Assembly (NCBI GenBank): GCA_049999805.1
Contig: JBNGIO010006379.1
Coordinates: 487,350 to 551,349, forward strand
DNA length: 64,000 nucleotides
Reading direction: 5' to 3'
DNA from: Folioceros fuciformis
Taxonomy: Eukaryota > Anthocerotophyta > Anthocerotopsida > Anthocerotales
The notes under the pieces are model-generated. The model searched no databases, was not told the origin of the DNA, and saw only the letters and a program-made list of their open reading frames with translations. This document shows, piece by piece, positions 55,087 through 64,000 of the stretch. Position numbers and translations under genes: made by a program. Every line of letters begins with the position of its first letter. The first letter of the stretch is position 1.

Positions 55087-56682
55087 ATGGCGGGGAAGCT
55101 TGTCTGTGTGACGGGGGCGTCTGGCTTCATCGCATCCTGGTTGGTGAAGCTGCTGCTCGAAAGAGATTATACCGTTCGCGCCACGGTGCGAGACACTGGT
55201 GAGTGTTGCGTAATGTCTTCCTGTAAATCATGAAGTGTTGTGCTCGTAATAGTGTCCGCGGGCAGATGTTCCTACACCTTTCAGTGGTCTCCACGATATG
55301 CAGCATGTAAATTGTCCAAGTAGAGCGTCTCGTCCTCACATGAATTTTCCCAGGAGCTGCCTCGAAGACCAAGCACTTGCTGAGCTTGCCCGGCGCGAAT
55401 GAGAGGCTCCACCTGGTTAAGGCAGACCTGCTCGTGGAAGGCTCCTTCGATGCTGCCGTCGACGGTTGTTCTGGGGTTTTCCATACTGCTTCCCCTTTCT
55501 TTTATAAAGCCGCGGATCCTCAGGTAAGGACTGTCACGTGATCTTCGTTAGGGCTGGAGGAGGAACGTTCCTTTCGTCGCACCTTGTGTTTCGTCGCTGG
55601 CAAACATTACGTCGGTGGATTCCATTGTTGGTTCTTGTTGGAAGTCGTAGGCTGAAATGAGCTTGTTGCGAGCAGAAAGAACTTCTCGAACCAGCCGTCA
55701 ACGGGACTCTGAATGTTCTAGGAGCTGCTGTTAAAGCGAAATCTGTGAGGCGGGTGGTTCTTACATCGTCTCTGGCCGCCATCAATAACAGTCGTGAAAG
55801 GAAAACAGCTGTTGATGAGAGTGACTGGACTGACCCTGAATATGTCAGGAGCATAAGGGTGAGCTTGTTTGTAGAAAAGCTTCGTAGGTGAACTAGGTGG
55901 TCGCACAGTACATCTCATTCCCTTGGGTATGTGATTGGCAGGCCTGGTATCCACTGTCCAAGACATTGGCAGAACAAGCAGCTTGGGATTTTGCGAAGAC
56001 GAATAATCTGGATTTGGTGGTTATCAATCCATCCATGGTGGTTGGAGCCCTCCTCCAGCCGACACTGAACACGAGCTCTGAGTACATTGTTCGCTTCCTG
56101 CAAGGTGACTCTTTCAGTTTGGCGTTTTAGGACTACAGTTGCAGGGTGATGGCACTGTTCTGTTATTGCTACTGGGATAGCTCAAGGACTTCGCCTGTCT
56201 TTTTTATAGGGTCTGAGAAATATCCGAATCTTGCTTTTGGTTTCGTACATGTGCGAGATGTGGCTCTTGCGCACATCCTAGCTTATGAAAACCAAAACGC
56301 ATCTGGCCGATACATAGTCTCTAAGGAGTGTCTCCATCTGGGTGAATTCGTGGAGTTGCTGCAGAAGCTGTTTCCTGAATTCGAAGGAGTTGCCACGTAA
56401 GTGCTTCATCCCATGGCCTCATCTGTCCAGATAGAGGGTAGTCAAGGTCGTGGTAGAACAGATTGAATGCGATGTTAGCATGTTTATGGACAAGGGTAAT
56501 CCATGTCCAGGCCTGCTTTACCGGAAGAACCAAGAGTGACGAAGGTTGTGGCCTCTACTGAGAAAGCACGGAAGGAGCTTGGACTTGAACTGAAGTCCGT
56601 TGAGGATGCTGTCAAAGAAAGTGTCGCATCACTGAAGGAAAGTAACATTTTGGCTCCCGAAGTGGTTAGTCTTACGAGCTAA
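55087..56682 (+). CDS. cinnamoyl-CoA reductase / dihydroflavonol reductase-like (SDR108E)
   Basis: An NADPH-dependent extended short-chain reductase of the CCR/DFR superfamily. The model is join(55087..55198, 55354..55523, 55676..55858, 55942..56104, 56210..56396, 56511..56682), 328 aa, all introns GT-AG and phases consistent. The cofactor motif [20 protein letters not shown] starts at residue 8. Then come [26 protein letters not shown] and [12 protein letters not shown]. The catalytic triad is Ser125/126 in VVLTSSLAA, Tyr158 and Lys162 in [10 protein letters not shown]. Later come [26 protein letters not shown] and GRYIVS. The lignin-CCR signature (NWYCYGK) is absent; WYPLSK instead resembles CCR-like, pyrone or aldehyde reductases, so the true substrate is unknown. 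Confidence 0.93.
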
Positions 56683-57047
56683 CGACACTTTGAGGCCGAG
56701 ACGAAGTACCGTTCAAGTCGTAGAGGTGAGGAAATAAGTTGAGGCGTAATAGTTTGTCCCGCTCCGGAAGTGAGGCTATAGTGGAATTGGCATAGCCTTA
56801 AGGTCCTTGACAGTGACGTACTGTATGTTGCAGTTCAGCAGTCATTGTGTACTAACTAACGTGTCTTCTGGCAGAACTTACTGCAAGCGGAGGTACTCCG
56901 TGTTGAGCAAGGATTCGCCGAAAGAGCCAAAAACTGAAATATGGGGCCGATATTGAGATCAGAAATAAGCTGTATAATTATGAAGTAAATTATAGGGCCA
57001 TTAGGTCGAGATCAGAATTTGGTGTTGCTGGCCGAGGCTGAAGGGCC
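56683..57047. other. spacer, OFD1-like upstream region
   Basis: 365 bp between two plus-strand genes, containing the reductase 3' UTR and the OFD1-like promoter. No specific element was identified. Confidence 0.45.
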
Positions 57048-60000
57048 ATGGCTAAGGCGCTTGGTAACTCGGGAGGATTATCGGAAAATGAGTTCAAGAA
57101 AGAGTTGTACAACGCACTTTTGTCTTCAGGCACTCTCAATCTTCTTAAGGTTCGGTAACCATGTGCCTTGAACCTGTTTGGATTTACATTAAAACCATAA
57201 AAAGAGTAAATCATGATGGTATAATGTGCTGTTTTGGCCGCAGAGCCAACTACGAGCAAAGCTTATGGACCGACTTCGAGACCAGAATCAGGATGGGATT
57301 AAAAGCCCAAACATGAGGAGGCAGTCCTCACTACAAGAACGGCTTTTGATAAGCTTGTTCGTTGATTACCTTCAGACTAATGCTTATTGCTTCACACTTT
57401 CGGTTTTCCTACCAGAATGCCAAATAGGACACTGGCCTCCTTTTTCTCACCAAGAAATGCTTCAACTCTTTCATTTGGATACTTCGTCATCATTTTATCG
57501 CCACATGGAGAAGGTAAGCATGGGGTCAAAAGATTTATCTTTTATCAAACATGCAAAAAAACACAAATTCTACTTGCTAAATGGGCTTGTGATGGTTGTC
57601 GCCTTGTATTGTAGACATCTGGAGAAAATTGTTGTTTGGCACAAAAGCTAGTGATGGGCTTACAAACTATGTCTTTCCCCAACAACTCAAAGGAAGCTTC
57701 CACACAAACACCTGATGTCTTTGGACCCAAGAAATTTGGTAAACACAAACTCACTCACTCACTTACCTATGTATTGCATTGAAATAGGCATCTTTTAATA
57801 TTTTTAATGCTCAAATAATTAAACATATGTTGACTAGGAGATATGTCTTGAGTAGATAATTATATCCCAGAAATAGGGGAAGGTTTTCTACGTAAGGCTC
57901 AAGCTCAAAGACTCATTCTAGACCGCAATACAGCAGAACAAACTAACCTGTTTAATGAAGACCTTGAAAATTATGTGCATTTGCAAGTAATCTTCTTAAT
58001 TGGAAATTAGGCATCCAAGTAACATGTAATTTGAAACCTTTAAGAAAATTCGTATAAATAGTTATACAAACATACATATAAGTTAAATCTTACTTTGGAT
58101 AACCTCTAATTCTTGGTTGTATTTATAGGTGAAGAAAATGATTGACATGCACATCAATGATATGAGATCAGAAGAAGAAGCAGAATTTAGGAAGTAAGCA
58201 AAAGATATACTAAAGAATGAAGTTAAATTCCTATCCGTAAGTAGTCATAAGTTACTTTTGTTTGCTTCTAGACAGTTAACGAAAACGAAACAAGATTCCG
58301 ACAAGTTTTACAAACTTGATCTCGAAGGTCTGCATGGAAAGGAAAATATTTTTTTGGAGAAGTTGGCAGCAAAACAAAAGGTGTATGAAAATATTTTTAA
58401 TTTATTTTAAAATATTAATATGTATGATAAAAGTTATATATTTAATGTATAAGTTTACTCATGTTATAAAGGAAATTGAGAGCTCAGCATATGAGCATCG
58501 ACAACAAATCCTTTCCGACTTGAACAATCTTAGGCAAAGGGAAGAAAGATTGAAGTCTTATACTAATGAGCAGGTAACTTCAAATTGAAGGGGCTTATTA
58601 TGAATAAAGTTTCAATTTTGGGTTTGCTCAGTACCAAGTGATAAAAGTGCTATATAGGAAGTTAGATTGGCGCAAAGAGAGGATCTTTTAGCTAAGAAAG
58701 AAAAGCTATTGCGAACGAGGGAAAGTGACTTAGCTCATAAGTATGAATTGTTGCAAATTCAAGCACATAATATTCTTCAAAGGTACACCCTAGAATGAAT
58801 TACCAACTAGAATTCTTAATTTTTAGTAATTTAAAATAATGTTAAATAACATACTAGTTTTGTTTATTAAGAAAGAGTATAAGTGGAGACGAGAATTACA
58901 AGAGATTTCTCAAGCAACTTTGCAACAATAAAGAAGGTATTTCATCTCTCTATCTCTATTACACTTTCCTGTAGAATGAAACCCTAAACCCTAAAAGATA
59001 GTACTCTCATGATGTTGGTGGAATCTTCATGTGCTGACTAAAGTGTGTGTTTCCATTGTAGTTGAAACCATCAAACTTATTGAAGAAACTTACCTGGAAA
59101 AGAATAATAATACTAATAAATATGATCAAGGACTTTTGCAAGCCCTCAAAGAACGTCTTGCAAGAGAAACTAAAGAGAAAGTCTTGTTGCTCAATATAGT
59201 TAAAGATGTAATATGGAATTTAAGGCAATTATTAAATCAGTATTTAATTTATTAAGAAATATACATAATTTTATGTACATGTGATCTCTAGATGGAACAC
59301 AAATGGATGCATCAAGATGTGGAAATGAATATGATCTTTCCTAATGAACCCCCTTTCCTTTTAAAGAGGTAGATAATATACATTCGAACTTTTTTTTTTA
59401 ATGTGTTTTTTTATTATAATAAAATTAATTCTTTTAATAGATTATTGGAACAACAAATAAATTTTGAAGATGTATATAATATATTAAGAAAAAAACAAGA
59501 CTCCCAAAATCAACTTCAAACTCTCCAAGAAAAACTTCTCAATCTAGAGGTGCTTGAATTGGTTGATTGATATTCCAGTTTATTTTAATAGCATAGTATT
59601 AATATTCAGTATGAAGTAATTTATATTTGGATTATATTAGAGTGATTTTCATAACTCTCAAGAAAAATCTTTGGATCAAAGGAGATCATCCCCTGTGGAA
59701 TCAAACAAAGAAAAAGTAAGCACGCAACAAACGAAAATCTTTTGTTTCTCATGTTTTATGCATGGATATCTGTGTGAGCTTGCGTTTCTCTTTGTACGTC
59801 GCAGGAGAATCTCTCAGTTCTTCGAGACTGTACCAAGACGAGCTGTGGCTGTACTGAAGATGCCCGAGGTTAGTGGTACAAAGACATAGGGGTGCCAAGG
59901 CACTTGTTGTTCGCCATATTCCTTGACGTACTCTTGATATTCGTGCTATCGCAACAGCGGGGAACGCTGGAAATCACAGAGCTTCGCTGGCCGAAAATGA

Positions 60001-61327
60001 TACCAGCATTAGGAGGTTAGGCGGAGTCTGTGCCACACTGGGTAACATTTTGCAACCTCGATTCTCTTGCCTGCTTATGGTGATTAGCTTCTGTAGATTC
60101 GAAGACGGAAATTTGCTCATACAGCAGCAGGGAGCCCCCGCGCTGGCCAAGACCCAGCCGTACTTATGTAACCCTGATGAGGAATCGCCGAGGACTAGAC
60201 TGGTTGGTGCAGACAACTGTGCTACGACCATAAGTTTCAAAAGAAACACTGAGTCGGACCACTTCACTGTACAGAAAGCGGACTCTCACACCTTGTCGAA
60301 GCGGGAGGCAGGGGACCAGAAGTCCCACTCTGCCACGGAGTCCAGGGGCCAGGCTACAAAACGAGTATCACTAATTTCAGGACAAGGAGAAAGGTCACTA
60401 ACGAAAAGGACCAAAAGTACGAGAGGCGCCAGTGATAGCAAGGGAGCAGACGACAAGAGGAATCCGGCTGGCACGGAGAGACGTCAAACAAGTGAACTTG
60501 GTGAAGAGAGAGGAGCTTCACACAAGCAGACTGTTTCGTCGAGGGCAAGGAGGCATGCACGTGCGCAAGCAGCCAGCTTTGAAGGAAAGAGCTCCAGAAG
60601 CAGCCGGACGACCAGTCTACATTCTAAGAGAGGGAAGGTTGCAAGTAGAACCAGTAAAGAGTGGGAAGTGGAGTCGAGGTTGAGTTGTTGTCAAAAGAGG
60701 AACCTGACTATTAGCCTGAGGAAGGGAAAGAGCCCTCCAGAAGTGTCTGCAGAAAGAAGTGCTGAGCAGTCCATGAGGAGTTCTTCCAGTACATGCGCGG
60801 AATCTGTGCATGAAGCAAGTGAAGAGGTGACTACCAGAGAACCCAAATTGGAGAAGTGTGCAAGTCCTAAATTGTCAAAGAGTCCACATCACAGCCATGA
60901 CAGACAGATAAGACACGTTGCCATTTCAAGGACAGGACAGCAGGATTTATCTTGTCTCTTACCTGCTCATGACAAATATGAGGATGTAGGTTGGTACTCA
61001 GAAGAAAGTTGCAGTAACCAAGGCTTTGCAGCAAGGTTAATCAAGCTCCCTCAGAGACCTGTAAGTCGAAAGTTTCATAAACCTAATCAGGAAATTGAAA
61101 CTGGTTGTGTGACTGCTCGCAATGTTGAAAATATTTGTCCAAACCAGCAGAACCAGGAACACAAGGCTACGAATAGTTCGGTAGTCCATTCTGAGCAGGA
61201 TAGCTACAGCCCTGACGAACGCAGCAATCAGGGAACTGCAAAGATATGTAGAACCAACGAAAGTCTTAACACATCATGTGCTTCAGGAAGGACAAGCACA
61301 AAGTCGATAGGTGACATGGCCAACTAG
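57048..61327 (+). CDS. OFD1: OFD1-like centriole/basal-body LisH protein
   Basis: OFD1 localises to centriole distal ends and is needed for flagellum assembly. The model is join(57048..57149, 57244..57513, 57615..57738, 57856..57986, 58129..58193, 58272..58380, 58472..58573, 58658..58782, 58872..58936, 59062..59207, 59292..59368, 59441..59549, 59641..59715, 59805..59868, 59958..61327), 977 aa, every junction GT-AG and in phase. The N-terminus reads FKKELYNALLSSGTLNLLK then SQLRAKLMDRLR, as in OFD1. A LisH motif follows (about 65-95; LFVDYLQTNAYCFTLSVFLP), then MLQLFHLDTSSSFY and STQTP. Residues about 175-495 are predicted coiled coil by their Glu/Lys/Leu pattern. The last exon (522-977) is disordered, Ser/Arg/Lys-rich and unlike any family I know. 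Human OFD1 is about 1,010 aa. The family is absent from flowering plants. The far C-terminal exon is the least certain part. Confidence 0.88.
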
Positions 61328-64000
61328 TTTGTTCACTGTCAGAATGACCCGGGCTAGCTAGACCTTATGATGAGAGCCATGTTTCTTGGAAGAGGAACTA
61401 GGGCTCACAGTTAGGTAGAACCGAGGACAAGGACAGGATCATAGAGAATGAGCAAATACACGAGGCGGCCGACCTCCGGATCCCTTCATTCGTGATGTTC
61501 TCATAGTTTTCCAGCGTCAAGCAGTAGGGGTGCTGTTCACGGAGAACCTGGTTGAAAGAGAAGATAAGGAGTGGTAAGGTGCTTCATTCCGCATACAGTT
61601 GTTGATTCAACAAGTGGACTATGAGAAGGCTGACGGTTGTCATGTTTCCAGGTTCTGGAGGTGTCTCAGGGTTTTCTCCACGGGGGGAGAGGGATCTTGA
61701 TCACCAATCTACAAACCTTGAGAGGGGGAGGGTATTTGAGTGGCAGCATACATACCTTGAGGGAGAGGGAGACAGTTTTAAGAGCTGCTTGACGGAATAT
61801 CAAGCAGGTGTCCCATAATGATGTAAGCACACCTCGGGTGTACAGGCATGCTGGCTTCGCTCCTTTCCGGACAAAAATCCTGTGATTACCGCTCAGCTTA
61901 ACATTGGATCCCCTGTTCTCATACATACTGAAAAAGAACACAAGTCTCAAGCTTAGGCGACTGCGTCCAGTTACTTGGTCTCGGAAGTGAGGAAAAGCAG
62001 AGCACGAGCGCAAAAAGCTTGGAATTGACGGCCACCGCGTCATCGGATCCCTGATGCACTTATACTAAGAAGCGCAGACCTCAAGCTTACGCATCTATGC
62101 CCAGTTACGTCTTCTTGAAAGTGAGAAAAGCAAAGCTTAGGAAGTTGTGCAATCATAATGCGGCTGGAACAGGGTTCTTGGGATTCCTCAACAATGCAAG
62201 CAAGCCTCAAACCCCAGAGATGACACATTCGGTAAGGCAGTTCGTCATGCTAGCCACCCATGCAGGCACGAGATGAATCCCCTAGGTTACACGTTCCTTG
62301 TAGGGAAGCTGGCCCAGTCTGCTATCAGTCATAACTCAAGCACAAATGCCTCAGAACCCGATCGAGAACTCCGCAGCACGCATGCCAACAAAGAGAGAGA
62401 GACAATGGGCATGGATTACTTGGCCACTCGTCGACGCTGGGGCAGTGGGGATGCTTTCACTTTGCCTGGTAACGGTGTAGTCAATAGCTTCCTGTGGCCG
62501 ATGAGGCCACAATCCCCGCGTGCCTCGGGAATCTCTGCGGGCTGCAGCCTGCCAAGGTCATGTCTGTCCATTCAGGAATCCCAGAAGATCACATAATGGC
62601 AGCTGTTGATGCCGTGGTGAGAAGCAGGTGGACAGAGGCGGATTTGCAACGTGCATATCTAGCCCAACGAACTACATACAATATATGTATGTATGTACAA
62701 GGTGTGGACAAAAATGGCGTTTGTGAGCCGAGAAGGCGTGGTAAGATGTAAGACGGGTTTGGTGAAACGATAGGAGCATTCTTGTCCGCCCCCTTGGCCA
62801 GACTGGGTGCTTGACTGCACACGGGGCAAAGTGCCCACCCATCCGGTCCAACATGCAAAACGGAATGCCAGCACCAGACGCCGTTGACAAGCAATGGCAG
62901 GGAGTCCTGACGCACAGCTTTGCACTGCGTGTCACGGCATCAGCAACGTCACCTTTCTCCTTGTCACCGCGCACAACTGGGTACACTTGATATTCTATGA
63001 TTTGGCAGCAGCAGAGGCTGTGTGAGCTGTAGTTGTGGCAGTGCAGCTAGCTGCTACAGTATGTACATCTGCAGTTCGGACAGTGTAGGTCACCTCATGA
63101 TGTGAGAGAGAGCGACTTCTTGAACGGGCCACGGCCCACAACAAAAGCTTGCATCTGCCTCGCAGGTAACGTCATAATAGGGGTTGTAGGTACGCTATTC
63201 CCAGTCCAACCACTCCAAGGCCGACAGCACAGGATGGTAAGGGCAACCGAGGGGATGGATCATGGTGAGCAGTACTTGCCCTTCTCCTTCCCCTTCGAGG
63301 CATTGCCAACCCAACATGCCGCAGTGCTGTGCAAGCTACTCGAGCCCGCATGCAAGTGTGGCACATGCGAAGCCTGTGAAGAGGAAGGGACAGGCTCGAT
63401 CAACGGCAAAGGCAAGCTGGAGTGTGGAGTCAGGAGCACGGCATCGCCACATGCTCACAAGCTCCTCATGGCCCATATAGCACATCATACTGTGGAAGTA
63501 CATCCCGCGTAATGTGTGTGGCTTCTGCATCCAGCAGCTCTTTTCCGGGTACTGTAGATGGGTTTCCATCCCTTGTTTATAATAAAGTGTGTCCATTTTT
63601 TCCAACCAGCAGCTCCGTTGCTTCTGCGGATAGATTGCTGGGGTCTACTGGATACATGCATACCTACAGTGCAGAGCTTCTGGTGTGGGAGTCCGGACGC
63701 GTGGGAAGTGACAAGCTCGCTCAACGGATCTGGTCCCACCTGTGCCACCCCCGACTCGATGCGCTTCCTGGCCTGGATCCACAAACCGACAAAGTTCGTT
63801 GAAAGTTAATCGAAAAAACATAAGTGCAAAATTACATTTTACCACATTTTATATAATGGCGATGCAGCTGTCCAGCTGCCATAGCCTGTTGTGTAGTGAT
63901 CGCTACGCAGGCCTCTATAAAGGGTAAAGGGAAGCCGACAAACTGCCATGCGGAAAGGAGATAGCACAGCTAGCTCGTGTGCAAAATGCATCACGCATAC
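61328..64000. other. intergenic, no gene recognised
   Basis: No family-matching exon was found. A diverged duplication lies at about 61947-62010 and 62072-62140 (CTCAAGCTTA, CAGTTAC, AAGTGAG.AAAGCA). Open frames at 62494-62751 and 63102-63512 have no recognised domain; the latter has a Cys-rich patch (CKCGTCEACEEE). A gene of an unknown family here cannot be excluded. Confidence 0.4.

Noticed and set aside
1-64000. Bacterial-type systems such as CRISPR arrays, operons or prophage
   Set aside because: The tandem repeats have no spacers of unique sequence, and genes have eukaryotic introns and plant families; nothing prokaryotic was seen.

Overview
This is nuclear DNA of a land plant from a lineage with flagellated sperm, most likely a bryophyte (moss, liverwort or hornwort), less likely a lycophyte or fern. 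Plant-only families are present: WRI1-type double AP2 factor, DUF579 xylan methyltransferase, barwin/PR-4, a plastid C2-lipase and Ty1/copia elements. Two genes narrow the lineage: an OFD1-like centriole/basal-body protein, a family flowering plants are thought to have lost with motile sperm, and a Ure2p/YfcG-class glutathione transferase, reported from non-flowering plants. Where genes have introns these are mostly short (about 75-130 bp) and GT-AG. Genes are GC-richer than the AT-rich, repeat-filled spaces between them. The sequence is a draft with several 100-N and 10-N gaps. I saw no rRNA, tRNA or CRISPR.

Layout. 0-3.5 kb: a broken barwin/PR-4 gene and empty DNA. 3.5-7.44 kb: an internally deleted copia element (minus). 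7.8-11.8 kb: a NAC-alpha exon relic, a complete ascorbate peroxidase and NPL4 (all minus). 13.4-15.2 kb: NADH-cytochrome b5 reductase (plus). 15.2-25.4 kb: a gene-poor AT-rich tract full of tandem repeats, whose only convincing gene is a membrane-anchored OTU-type cysteine protease at 21 kb. 25.5-30.5 kb: a small plastid membrane protein (plus), a glucuronoxylan methyltransferase-like gene and a HIL1-like plastid lipase (both minus). 30.9-34.1 kb: repeats and a decayed copia element (plus). 35.1-40.1 kb: exocyst SEC6 and the Ure2p-class GST (plus). 40.3-44.9 kb: a B-box/DUF2786/DUF7168 protein and a WRI1-like AP2 factor (both minus). 45.8-54.5 kb: a repeat block with hairpin tandem repeats, a second internally deleted copia element (minus), a duplicated flank with a solo LTR, and a MULE-type transposase relic. 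55.1-61.3 kb: a CCR/DFR-like reductase and the OFD1-like gene (plus). 61.3-64 kb: no identifiable gene.

The genes are ordinary unlinked eukaryotic loci, not an operon. Themes are redox and detoxification (APX, CBR, GST), lipid metabolism (WRI1-like, HIL1-like, CBR), cell wall and phenolics (GXM-like, CCR-like), secretion (SEC6), protein turnover (NPL4, OTU protease) and sperm flagellum/centriole function (OFD1-like). Exon models were built by hand from splice signals and family alignment recalled from knowledge; no search was run.
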